Notes: generated by a model not told the origin, from the letters alone. 8,510 bases of DNA from Paenibacillus sp. (GCA_029239545.1 JARBUQ010000170.1:1-8510); one strand, 5' to 3'; shown: positions 1 to 7,692, counted from the stretch's first letter. Translations and numbers: made by a program.

Positions 1-38
1 CACATAAGCAGTTAGCGTTGAACGGTTTACCGAATTCT

Positions 39-299
39 TTAGTTTCGACTGCTTCCTTCAGTCTTGACAAAATCATCTTGTGCACTTGGCAACTTGGCGT
101 TGGCAGGTCCATCGATGAACCATTTCAGGTTCACTTTTTCTTTTTGAGGCTGCGTGGATGACGTTGCGCCGGGTACGCTTGTCGGGGTTGCCGACAGCTG
201 ATCTTTTTCCGTTTTGGAACCGCAAGCACTCATTACGGTTAGTGTAAACATCACAGATGTAAGCACTTTCAACTTGTTTAATCTTCGTGATACAATCAT
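39..299 (-). pseudogene. Truncated ABC-transporter solute-binding lipoprotein (5' remnant)
   Basis: The first 86 codons encode a lipoprotein signal (basic start MIVSRRLNKLK, a hydrophobic stretch, then the lipobox-like VMSAC with the lipidated Cys), a Thr/Ser/Pro-rich linker, and VNLKWFIDGPANAKLPSAQDD. That last stretch resembles the start of mature sugar-binding proteins of Paenibacillus oligosaccharide ABC importers, which normally run to about 500-550 residues. Here the frame stops shortly after DDFVKTE. A neighbouring frame reads on without a stop to the window edge (KEAVETKEFGKPFNANC), which I do not recognise as the expected continuation. A frameshift or an internal deletion is therefore likely. 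The ATG at 299 is preferred over the TTG at 320 because the TTG lies on the GGAGAGG ribosome-binding site (312-318); the 12-nt spacing is rather long. It is divergent from the membrane AraC regulator, the usual arrangement for such transporter operons. Whether the rest of the gene lies left of the window cannot be seen. Confidence 0.7.
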
Positions 300-341
300 T
301 CCATTCTGATACCTCTCCAATTTAATGGAAGACCAATTGTG

Positions 342-380
342 TTGAAAATCTAGGATTTATGCTGAGTCTTCGATTTATGA
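342..380 (-). promoter_or_regulatory. Putative AraC-type operator: paired CATAAATC, 18-bp period, facing the lipoprotein gene
   Basis: Read on the minus strand, TCATAAATCG (380-371) and GCATAAATCC (362-353) repeat CATAAATC exactly 18 bp apart. Five bases later comes TTTTCAA (348-342). The end of the CATAAATC core lies about 54 nt from the lipoprotein start codon. The same arrangement recurs upstream of the secreted protein at 2749-2787, in the same orientation relative to its gene. AraC-family dimers typically bind two direct half-sites about two helical turns apart, so this is a plausible binding site for the regulator encoded next door. Binding itself is inference. Confidence 0.6.
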
Positions 381-396
381 AAACACGGCGAATTTC

Positions 397-426
397 TTGA
401 CGGTCCGCCCGTTACGAAAATAAGAT
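397..426 (+). promoter_or_regulatory. Candidate sigma-A promoter for the membrane AraC regulator
   Basis: TTGACG (397-402, five of six matches to TTGACA) is separated by 18 bp from TAAGAT (421-426, four of six matches to TATAAT). Transcription would start near 433, leaving a leader of about 45 nt containing the purine-rich ribosome-binding region (461-474). It lies just beyond the CATAAATC pair, so regulator and lipoprotein would be transcribed divergently from one control region. Confidence 0.5.
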
Positions 427-476
427 TAGCTCAAATGGGTATAGTTGATTGAATGAGAGTGAGGAGAGGAAAGGAC

Positions 477-2711
477 ATGAAAAAAAGCTGGTTCTATCGC
501 ATGCTGTTTACTTACATGCCTGTGTTCCTTGCTGTCTGTTTTACGTTATTATTCATCCTGTTTTTATCGGTTCGACAATTGTCGCTTCGATCCTCGGTAC
601 AGTCGAATGAAGCCATTGTTAATAATGCTGCACAAGTTTTGGAGCAAAATTTGCGCAGCATTGAATCCAGTATGTTTCAGCTTGTATATTCTGAACCAAC
701 TATTATTGGATTCTATGCCAATCCCTATTGGGAAGATGGCCGTGCACTCGTCTACCAAACCGCTCGCACACTGATAAATTTACAGACTCGTTATCCGCTG
801 CTTCATTCCGTGTATTTAGTTAATCCGGAAGAGGATTTAGTCTTAGAGACTTTCGGTATTTCTAATTTAAAAGACTATCCAGACAAGCTCTATATTGAGA
901 CAACTATGAATTCAGATAAGCTCTTCGTATGGGGGAGCCGTAGGAAGATTCCTATTCCAGGAGCAGAGCATAGATCGCATGATGTAATATCGATTGCACG
1001 TATTGCCAATTTGCGTACTAATGGACTATTGGTAGCCCAAATACAAGTTAAGGACTTGCAAACGCTGCTTAGCCAATCTGTCGATATTACTACGGGATAT
1101 ATTAGTATTACGGATGCTGATGGGAATTCAATCAGTTCTACCATCCCAACGGAAGAAGCCGGTAAGGGACACAAAAAGTTGGCTTCGATGCAAATGACTT
1201 ACACAGGATGGTACATCGAGAGCGGGGTGTTGCAACCGGGAATGTTGAGTTGGGCTGAGCCTGTGCTAAATGTGTCCCTTTCCATAGGAAGCATCTGTAT
1301 GATTCTGGGAGTGGTTTGGTTTGTTATCGCAACACGTTACCACTATCGCCCGGTTCGGAATTTGCTCACCCAGGTTGATTCGTTTGCAATCAGAAAGCCG
1401 CTCGATCCTATACTGGATAGTAAACGAGACGAGTTCCAAACCATTGGCCGGGCGATAGATCAATTGCGGGACCACTCCAATCAGTTGAAGCTTGAAAATG
1501 ATGAAAATAAGAAGATCAGAAAAGAATTCCATTTTAGACGTATGGCAGAAGGTCGTTTCGATGCAGCTTCATTCTATGGGCAAAGAGAAGAAGGATTATT
1601 TGGATTGCATCTTGCGGGTGGTCGTCCTACGGCAATTCGTGTAGAGATTGACCGATATGCGCGTACCGTAGGGGCGATTGCTTCTGACGAAGAACGTAAC
1701 CACCAATTACTAACCCTACAATCCTCTCTAGATGCGATTCTCGAAGGTGAAAGGTATTCGTTCACTACAAGTTGGCTATCGGACAAACATCTTGGCGCTA
1801 TTGTTATGTTGAAAGAAACAGTGGAGGTAAATGGAGGCTTAGTCGCATCTCTTGAGAGATTCAGAGATTGGACAGAAAATCACCTTCCTTATACAGTTAC
1901 GATTGCAATGGGTGTTTCGGTAGACCGAATCGAAGCCATATCCATATCCTTCCAAACAACTGCGCGGTTATTAAGTTTAAAAATGTCCCTGGGCAACAAT
2001 CGATTCATCCCGTTAGACGCCTTGGAGGAATCAGGTGAGTCTGATCTTACACAAGAGCTGGAACGGATCGAAGAGATGAGTCGGTCGTTACGATTGGGTG
2101 AGATGGAGTGGGAACACGAATTGACAATTTTAACTACGACACTATCAACTCGACTCTTCGGAGGAGAGCAGGTTCGCAATCTGTTGAATGTTTTCCTATT
2201 TCATGTTCAACACAAAATGGGCGACTTGCCTGTTGAATTGGAAGGGATATGGCAACAAGCGAATGCTCGTCTGATGACCAGTTTGAAGGAAGGTGAGAGC
2301 CTTGCCGAGCTGTCTGCTTCCTTGAAGAGCATATTGGGTACTGTGTCAGCGCAAATCCGTCTTTGGCGGGAGTCTAAAAACAATCGAAGTATTATACAGG
2401 AAATAAAGCACTACATTGATAACAATTATTTTAACCCAGACTTGTCTCAAGCTATGCTGAGCACTGTGTTCTGTCTACATCAGAGCTCTATTAGTCGGGT
2501 ATTCAAGGATGAATATGGAGTGAAATTCGTGGATTATGTGAACGATTTGCGGGTCAAGCAGGCCATTCTATTGATGGAAAACGAGGACTTGCCGATTCAA
2601 ATTATTGCCGAGCGAGTCGGCTTCCTCCATAGTAATACATTCATCCAAGTGTTCAAAAAAATAACAGGTGAAACTCCCGGCAATTACAGAAAAGAGCGAT
2701 CTGGCCAGTAG
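477..2711 (+). CDS. Membrane-anchored AraC-family transcriptional regulator with extracellular sensor domain
   Basis: This 744-residue protein is a one-component signal transducer. Residues about 10-33 and 267-287 are hydrophobic membrane segments. The roughly 230 residues between them would be the outside sensor, Cache-like by position and length. After TM2 comes a HAMP-like linker (YRPVRNLLTQV), then a charged helical stretch. A region around 375-515 (VTIAMGVSVDRIEAISISF) resembles the degenerate GGDEF-like domain of YesN/CdaR-type regulators. The C-terminal 100 residues are a two-HTH AraC domain; the second HTH carries the family signature IAERVGFLHSNTFIQVFKK followed by TGETPGNYRK. The ATG at 477 is chosen over 453 because GAGGAGAGG (461-469) precedes it and the protein then begins MKKSWFYR. 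Relatives usually sit beside sugar ABC transporters and activate them in response to extracellular saccharides. Here the adjacent lipoprotein gene is broken and a giant secreted protein lies downstream. The ligand is unknown. Confidence 0.9.
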   Translation: MKKSWFYRMLFTYMPVFLAVCFTLLFILFLSVRQLSLRSSVQSNEAIVNNAAQVLEQNLRSIESSMFQLVYSEPTIIGFYANPYWEDGRALVYQTARTLINLQTRYPLLHSVYLVNPEEDLVLETFGISNLKDYPDKLYIETTMNSDKLFVWGSRRKIPIPGAEHRSHDVISIARIANLRTNGLLVAQIQVKDLQTLLSQSVDITTGYISITDADGNSISSTIPTEEAGKGHKKLASMQMTYTGWYIESGVLQPGMLSWAEPVLNVSLSIGSICMILGVVWFVIATRYHYRPVRNLLTQVDSFAIRKPLDPILDSKRDEFQTIGRAIDQLRDHSNQLKLENDENKKIRKEFHFRRMAEGRFDAASFYGQREEGLFGLHLAGGRPTAIRVEIDRYARTVGAIASDEERNHQLLTLQSSLDAILEGERYSFTTSWLSDKHLGAIVMLKETVEVNGGLVASLERFRDWTENHLPYTVTIAMGVSVDRIEAISISFQTTARLLSLKMSLGNNRFIPLDALEESGESDLTQELERIEEMSRSLRLGEMEWEHELTILTTTLSTRLFGGEQVRNLLNVFLFHVQHKMGDLPVELEGIWQQANARLMTSLKEGESLAELSASLKSILGTVSAQIRLWRESKNNRSIIQEIKHYIDNNYFNPDLSQAMLSTVFCLHQSSISRVFKDEYGVKFVDYVNDLRVKQAILLMENEDLPIQIIAERVGFLHSNTFIQVFKKITGETPGNYRKERSGQ

Positions 2712-2748
2712 CGTATTGAACCTGATTTCGGTTGCTTTCTTCAAGAAA

Positions 2749-2787
2749 TCATAAATCAAATATTGCTCATAAATCATTGCTATTCAA
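2749..2787 (+). promoter_or_regulatory. Putative AraC-type operator: perfect TCATAAATCA pair, 18-bp period
   Basis: Two identical 10-mers TCATAAATCA (2749-2758 and 2767-2776) are 18 bp apart, with TATTCAA (2781-2787) five bases after the second ATAAATC core. The site ends about 64 nt before the start codon of the secreted protein. It matches the arrangement at 342-380 in core sequence, period, orientation relative to the target gene and position of the TWTTCAA element. I see no good -35 box nearby, which fits an activator-dependent promoter. The likely binder is the membrane AraC regulator encoded just upstream (inference). Confidence 0.65.
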
Positions 2788-2850
2788 TCTGCACAAGCTT
2801 TTGCTAACATGATTGTGCATGTACTGTCAATCATAAGGGAGGGAACAGTA

Positions 2851-5800
2851 ATGAAATGGAAACGCTTTAAAATGGCTGGTTTAGGTATTGTAATGGCGTT
2901 TAGTCTAATGCCGCAAATTGCGGGAGCGCAAGACAGAAGCACGGATCGATTCACAGTCACTGATCAAAGTATCAATTATGGGAGAGGATTATCTGAAATT
3001 GCGCTAGGAGGCTCTCTAGCATGGGGAGAGAGTTACTACCTGGAAAGTTACATGACCATGTACGAAGCAACCGGCTCCAAATTTTGGTTGGACAAAGTAG
3101 TCGATCATACTGACCGCATGATTGCCAATGCGGCCGATCAGGATGGGAACGGATCATTAGGCTGGGTAGATCATCGATATTCTCACACCCAGTTGAAAAA
3201 TGAGGATTTCTCGATCGCGGGGGCTGTTGATTCTACGGTTCAATCGGTAACGAATGGTTCGTTCGAAGTGGATGCGGATTCTAATAATATTCCGGACGGA
3301 TGGTCGCGCCAAGGATCGGCAACCCGTTCCTATCGTTCCACTACTGCAGGTGACGCTTTTCTCGGATCGGCAGGGGTAATTATTGAAAGCGATGGGACAA
3401 ACGAAAATCGTCTTGTGCAGAATCTGACTTACAGTCCCAACAAAACGTACGAAGTCCAAGCGTTCATTAGCGTGGATACGGAGATGACACAAGCTCTGCT
3501 TGAAGTTTACAACGTAACTACGAGCAAAGTAGTTGGTTACGTTAGAGCGCATCATGTTGGATTCGAAAAGTATTTATTCACCTTTAAAGCACCATCAAGC
3601 GGATCGCTTCAGTTGCGGCTAGGATTGCAGAGTTATGCGCAATCCGGTTTCAAGGCTCGGTTTGACGGCGTTTCCGTTAAGTCCTTGGAACATTCCCCAC
3701 TAGAGAACGGTAGTATGGAAACGCTTAACCCGGCGGATGCAACCTTGCCGGCAGGTTGGACTCGCTGGGCAGCATCGACTGCTTCCAATGTTTATGTAAG
3801 TACGGATGCAGCAACAGGGGCCTATTCTGTAGCTGCTAAGACCGACAATACGTCTTGGGAAATAGCCGAACAAGTGATTGATTACGTTCCTTCGCAAAAT
3901 TACACTTTGAATTTCAAAGGGAAGGTATCGAGCACAGCTGCCGGGGGGAGGGTTCAAATCCGCAATATGACGGATGATGTGGTACTTGGTGAATCCGTCT
4001 TCAATTCAACTTCCTGGACATCTGGCAGTGTATCTTTCACAGCGCCATCAACACCGGGCAAGACGCTTAAAGTTAGACTCTATCAGAACAATTGGAATTT
4101 AATAGGGTTTACCAGCTATTTTGATGATCTTGTCTTGTTCTCCGATACGCCTGTTTCAGAAGTGGTAGCGAACAGTGGATTTGAGACAGCTAATGGAGCG
4201 GATACGACTCTCCCTCAGAGTTGGACAAGGGCATCGGGAACAACATCCACAAATGCCTACTTGTCAACGGAGATCAACAATTACTACTCGGGAGCCAAGG
4301 GCCTTGCGATCCGGTCCTCCAATAATGCAGCCCATCAAGTGCAGCAGACGATTTCTTACTCGCCTCAAACCACCTATCTACTTAGCTACTGGGCGAGAAC
4401 GACGAATCCTTCCTCCCCGGGCACTGTGGAAATCGTGAATGTGACTGACTCTACGGTAATCGCAGCGAGCACTTTTTCCAATCCAAAGTGGGCGAGACAA
4501 ACGCTGCTGTTTACGGCACCAGCAACGAGCGGCAAAACCTTGCAGGTTCGGCTTACACAACCTATTAGCGCTGGCGGAGCAATCGGCTACCTGGACGCCG
4601 TATCGGTTAAACCGCTCTTGCAGACGGAAGCAGCAGGCTGGAAGCGCGGTAATACGACCACACTAGAAGCGGCACATCGCACGACAGATCCTACTATTTT
4701 TTCGGATGATGGAGGTCTTGAGCTCATTCATGTCGGTGGTTCGTCCCCCCTCATCTATCAGGAACTCACTAATTATAAACCGAATAAAAGATATGGCCTG
4801 TCCTTCTCAGGAAAAGTTTCTGCAGGTTCATCAGGTAGGGTTCGTGTTTATGATAACACTACGGCAAGCGTGCTGGGTAGCTGGAGTTTCAGCAATACAG
4901 ATAAATTAACATTCTACGATGGGAATTTTCTCACTCCTGCATCCGGCCATGAATTAGTTGTTGAGGTGTCCATCCCCTCTGGTTCTGTTAACGATCGGAT
5001 CTGGGTTGATGCTGTAGAAGTCGGGGAATACACGGAGCAGATGGTGCAGGAGGGGATTATATTATCTCCCGTATTAAAATTTGTGAATGCGGTGAATGCG
5101 GATGCCTCCTTGCATACCGCTTACTTAAGTAAAGCGCAGAGCTATCGTAATTTCATTGCCGACAATATGTTCCATAAGTGGGATCCTTATTGGAAACAAA
5201 TAACTGGCACAGATGGTGCTAACAATGGCACGGGAGTCTATATTTTCCCTAATGGGTTCAGTACAGAGTGGTTTCCGGGACGTAGCTTGCCGCATAATCA
5301 GTATTTGGCATACGCACGAATGCTTTATTTGCTCTATGATGCAACCGAGGGCGTAGCTGGCTATACCGCAGATAGACCGAAATATTGGAGCCGTGCCAAC
5401 GATATGGCCCGGGCTTTCAAAAGCAAAATATTTGCTCATCCGCTTAGCTCGACACTTGGAACCAACGCTTCTTTGTGGAGATACTGGGACAACATGGGAT
5501 CTTGGGATAATGGTCATTATTATGAAACAACGCAAGAGGATTTATCCCATTCCGGCCTAACCATGTCAGGGGTAATGGAGGCTTATAATCATGGGCAAGT
5601 GTTTTCCGCAGTCGATATGGAAAAATTCACAAGAACCTTCACTGATGTTATGTGGAACCAAAGCCTAACGGACCCGGTAATCTCCGGGTATAATTCCCGC
5701 CAACCAAAAGTAACCGCGGATAAGACGAGTACGAGTCAATTTAACTTCTGGACAATGTTTGCTCAAATCGACCCGAAGGTTTGGGAGATTGCAGATGCAG

Positions 5801-6777
5801 TGTGTCGGGTGGATGACTGCAGATTGGTAGTTGCTTCTGGCGTTGCCAAGTGGAGCCCAAATAAAGCGGTTAACTCGAATTTTGAGCATACGGATCCAGC
5901 GGATGTAACCTTGCCCCAACATTGGAAACGTAAAGGCTCTACCTCAGCCACAGCAGCACTTACAACAACAGATCCAGGGAGCTTTGATCAATCTTTTCTG
6001 ATTACTACCAACGGGACAACCTGGCAGATCCTTGAGCAAAAGCTTGAGAATTATGAACCGAATACCCCTTATACCATTTCATTTCTTGGTAAAAAGTACG
6101 GTACAGTTCCTGGAAGAGTCCAGTTATATGATTATACGACGCTTACTGTATTAGGGCAGTTGTCGTTCTATGATACAAATTGGACAAGGAAGCAGTTCAT
6201 GGTGACAACTCCAGTCGCTGGCCATGATGTACGTCTTCGGTTATATAGTTCAAGTCTAACCCCAGCTGGTGAAGTAATAGGATTCGATGATGTTCATGCT
6301 TATCCATCATTATCAAGTGGGGAGATTGGGAATGCAGGTTTCGAAAACGCAAACCGATGGGATTCAACTTTACCCGATTATTGGACTAGAGGAACTTCTA
6401 CCGTATCCAACAATGCGGTTTTAGACACGACAAGCAGTTCGGCTGGAGTAAACTCCGCTAAGTTGATCTCAACAGGGAGCGGTACAAATCAAGAACTAAC
6501 CTACACTTGGTTAGGTTATAAACCAAATACAACATATACCGTTAGTTACGATGCTAAAGTTAGCGGGAGCGCAGGGGGGAAACTACAAGTCATCAATACG
6601 ACTACAGGAACGGTTTTAGTTAACGAGACGATAAGTGCAACGTCTTGGACTACCGGTACTGCATCGTTTACATCACCAGTTCTTCATACAAATGAACTTA
6701 AAATTGTTTTGACTCACAATAACCCTTCGACAGCAGGGACCTTGTGGTTTGATGAACTCTATATATCTTCAAATTAA
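2851..6777 (+). CDS. Giant secreted multi-modular carbohydrate-active protein; split alpha-helical barrel domain with six CBM-like modules
   Basis: This 1308-residue protein starts at ATG 2851, seven bases after AAGGGAGGG, rather than at 2809. Residues 1-26 are a Sec signal peptide (MKWKRFK, hydrophobic core, cleavage after AGA). Residues about 27-127 are helical (GGSLAWGESYYLESYMTMY). Four beta-sandwich modules follow at about 133-279, 282-432, 436-589 and 590-726. The helical domain resumes at about 727-996 (LPHNQYLAYARMLYLLYDAT; EDLSHSGLTMSGVMEAY). Two more modules end the protein (1001-1152, 1156-1308). The modules resemble CBM4/9-type domains: NxGFE, an ADxTLPxxWxR segment, YxPNxxYxxSF, and a closing FDD/FDE. 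The two helical parts together (about 370 residues) fit an (alpha/alpha) barrel of the kind found in polysaccharide lyases, glycosidases and uronyl epimerases. I cannot assign the family or reaction. There is no sorting signal or S-layer domain, so it is probably released. A terminator follows 33 nt after the stop codon. Confidence 0.85.
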   Translation: MKWKRFKMAGLGIVMAFSLMPQIAGAQDRSTDRFTVTDQSINYGRGLSEIALGGSLAWGESYYLESYMTMYEATGSKFWLDKVVDHTDRMIANAADQDGNGSLGWVDHRYSHTQLKNEDFSIAGAVDSTVQSVTNGSFEVDADSNNIPDGWSRQGSATRSYRSTTAGDAFLGSAGVIIESDGTNENRLVQNLTYSPNKTYEVQAFISVDTEMTQALLEVYNVTTSKVVGYVRAHHVGFEKYLFTFKAPSSGSLQLRLGLQSYAQSGFKARFDGVSVKSLEHSPLENGSMETLNPADATLPAGWTRWAASTASNVYVSTDAATGAYSVAAKTDNTSWEIAEQVIDYVPSQNYTLNFKGKVSSTAAGGRVQIRNMTDDVVLGESVFNSTSWTSGSVSFTAPSTPGKTLKVRLYQNNWNLIGFTSYFDDLVLFSDTPVSEVVANSGFETANGADTTLPQSWTRASGTTSTNAYLSTEINNYYSGAKGLAIRSSNNAAHQVQQTISYSPQTTYLLSYWARTTNPSSPGTVEIVNVTDSTVIAASTFSNPKWARQTLLFTAPATSGKTLQVRLTQPISAGGAIGYLDAVSVKPLLQTEAAGWKRGNTTTLEAAHRTTDPTIFSDDGGLELIHVGGSSPLIYQELTNYKPNKRYGLSFSGKVSAGSSGRVRVYDNTTASVLGSWSFSNTDKLTFYDGNFLTPASGHELVVEVSIPSGSVNDRIWVDAVEVGEYTEQMVQEGIILSPVLKFVNAVNADASLHTAYLSKAQSYRNFIADNMFHKWDPYWKQITGTDGANNGTGVYIFPNGFSTEWFPGRSLPHNQYLAYARMLYLLYDATEGVAGYTADRPKYWSRANDMARAFKSKIFAHPLSSTLGTNASLWRYWDNMGSWDNGHYYETTQEDLSHSGLTMSGVMEAYNHGQVFSAVDMEKFTRTFTDVMWNQSLTDPVISGYNSRQPKVTADKTSTSQFNFWTMFAQIDPKVWEIADAVCRVDDCRLVVASGVAKWSPNKAVNSNFEHTDPADVTLPQHWKRKGSTSATAALTTTDPGSFDQSFLITTNGTTWQILEQKLENYEPNTPYTISFLGKKYGTVPGRVQLYDYTTLTVLGQLSFYDTNWTRKQFMVTTPVAGHDVRLRLYSSSLTPAGEVIGFDDVHAYPSLSSGEIGNAGFENANRWDSTLPDYWTRGTSTVSNNAVLDTTSSSAGVNSAKLISTGSGTNQELTYTWLGYKPNTTYTVSYDAKVSGSAGGKLQVINTTTGTVLVNETISATSWTTGTASFTSPVLHTNELKIVLTHNNPSTAGTLWFDELYISSN
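3247..5028 (+). repeat. Four tandem CBM-like modules inserted within the helical domain
   Basis: These protein-level repeats occupy 3247-3687, 3694-4146, 4156-4617 and 4618-5028. The first three open with NGSFE, NGSME and NSGFE, then a LPxxW or IPxxW turn (PDGWSR, PAGWTR, PQSWTR). All four share a Q-x-Y-x-P-N/Q-x-x-Y strand and close with an aromatic-Asp pair (RFDGV, YFDDL, YLDAV, WVDAV). The fourth lacks the opening NxGFE strand and begins directly at GWKRG. The DNA copies have diverged, so this is old duplication rather than recent amplification. Confidence 0.75.
5851..6774 (+). repeat. Two C-terminal CBM-like modules
   Basis: Modules at 5851-6306 and 6316-6774 open with NSNFE and NAGFE, carry DVTLPQHWKR and DSTLPDYWTR, then NYEPNTPY and GYKPNTTY, and close with GFDDV and WFDEL. 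They are homologous to the four internal modules of the same protein. The last module runs to the C-terminus, leaving no room for an anchor. Confidence 0.75.
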
Positions 6778-6810
6778 TATTAGGGGGTTCAATATATCTC
6801 CCTGAACGCG

Positions 6811-6850
6811 AAACGAGCCTTAGAAGCGATTCTAGAGGCTCGTTTTTCTT
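6811..6850 (+). terminator. Intrinsic (rho-independent) terminator after the secreted-protein gene
   Basis: AAACGAGCCT (6811-6820) pairs fully with AGGCTCGTTT (6836-6845), and TAGAA (6821-6825) pairs with TTCTA (6830-6834). That gives a 10-bp plus 5-bp stem with a single bulged G (6835) and a GCGA tetraloop of the GNRA class. The downstream strand continues as TTTTTCTTT. The minus strand has only a three-T tract after the stem, so termination of the convergent AraC gene here is less certain. Confidence 0.9.
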
Positions 6851-6912
6851 TGTGTATTCAGTTCCACTCAACAAAGAAGACTTTTCAGTGGCCTCATTTT
6901 CGAAACGGGCCG

Positions 6913-7692
6913 TCACTTGCGTGTTTCTTTCCGCAGTGCCGATGGAGGAAACCCATATACCTTCTTGAAGATTAGATTAAAATACGATTGATCGCAGAAT
7001 CCGACATACTCTGCCGCTTGCCAGATTGTAACATTGGTAGACAACAGCAGATCTCGCGCGGCGGACAGCTTGACTTGATTAACGTATTCTTTGACGGTCG
7101 AACCGGTCAATCGCCTGAAGATCGAGGAGAGGTAGTTGGGCGATATGCCGACAATTGGCGCGACTTCTTTCACCTGAATATCTTCGCGGTAATGCGTCAG
7201 GATGTAGCGCTGAACTTCCGAAACGATATCGAGCTGCGCAGAAGGATGGCGCAGTTCGTTGGCCTCACGGTTCATTAGGCCGACGATTTCCGTCAAGATC
7301 GCCTCGCAGATCGAATCGAAGTAGGGAAGCTTCCCCATCCACTGCTGAACGAGCAAGGAGAATCGCTGCTTCAAATATTCATGTTGGCGGGCTTGTACGA
7401 CGAAGGGCGTGTGCCGCTCCAAGAGCGGAAATGGGATATTGTGATCCTCGACCGTGGAGAATGTTGCCCAATATTTCTGATGCTGGTCATCCATCTCCGG
7501 GAATCCCTCGCGCAGGCAACCGGGAGGAATATGGATCAGCTTTCCTTTGTTCAGGCGCAATGTCTCCCCGTCGATTCTATAACAGAGCTTCCCGGACACG
7601 ATCAGGGCTATGGCATGTGTCGTCGTACGGGAGAGGGGCTTCTTCCAATACGGATTCCGATCGTCGAACCCAGCGGTTTCAAGCAGCAGCAT
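6913..7692 (-). CDS. AraC-family transcriptional regulator, cupin sensor type
   Basis: This soluble 259-residue regulator has the classic two-part AraC layout. Residues about 20-85 fit a cupin-like effector-binding domain (LIVSGKLCYRIDGETLRLNKGKL and IHIPPGCLREGF patterns). A helical linker follows to about 155. Residues about 158-257 form the DNA-binding domain with two HTHs: VKEVAPIVGISPNYLSSIFRR, and IWQAAEYVGFCDQSYFNLIFKK followed by GFPPSALRK. The ATG at 7692 is preceded by GTGGAGGC at good spacing. It lies convergent to the secreted-protein gene and divergent from the oxidoreductase gene, with 144 bp between the start codons. The likely effector is a sugar or sugar acid and the likely target is the neighbouring oxidoreductase operon (inference from family and position). 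Its sequence is richer in G+C than the genes to the left. Confidence 0.92.
   Translation of the reverse strand: MLLLETAGFDDRNPYWKKPLSRTTTHAIALIVSGKLCYRIDGETLRLNKGKLIHIPPGCLREGFPEMDDQHQKYWATFSTVEDHNIPFPLLERHTPFVVQARQHEYLKQRFSLLVQQWMGKLPYFDSICEAILTEIVGLMNREANELRHPSAQLDIVSEVQRYILTHYREDIQVKEVAPIVGISPNYLSSIFRRLTGSTVKEYVNQVKLSAARDLLLSTNVTIWQAAEYVGFCDQSYFNLIFKKVYGFPPSALRKETRK

Noticed and set aside
453..476. Upstream ATG at 453 as the start of the membrane AraC regulator
   Set aside because: The eight extra residues (MRVRRGKD) are encoded by the purine-rich ribosome-binding region itself; the ATG at 477 has well-placed Shine-Dalgarno sequence.
2716..2756. Possible terminator after the membrane AraC gene (AACC/GGTT and GATTTC/GAAATC inverted repeats)
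   Set aside because: The stems are only four to six pairs, with long loops or no T-tract directly after them; not convincing as an intrinsic terminator.
2749..2776. CRISPR-like or satellite interpretation of the TCATAAATCA repeats
   Set aside because: There are only two 10-bp copies separated by 8 bp, far below CRISPR repeat and spacer lengths. The matched site at 342-380 favours a protein-binding operator.
2801..2834. TTGCTA as a -35 box for the secreted-protein gene
   Set aside because: No acceptable -10 hexamer lies 16-18 bp downstream, and the start site would collide with the ribosome-binding site.
5125..5535. A 136-codon open frame on the minus strand inside the secreted-protein gene
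   Set aside because: It is antisense to the helical domain, with no recognisable domain and no sign of being a separate gene. The same applies to the other short antisense frames within 2851-6777.
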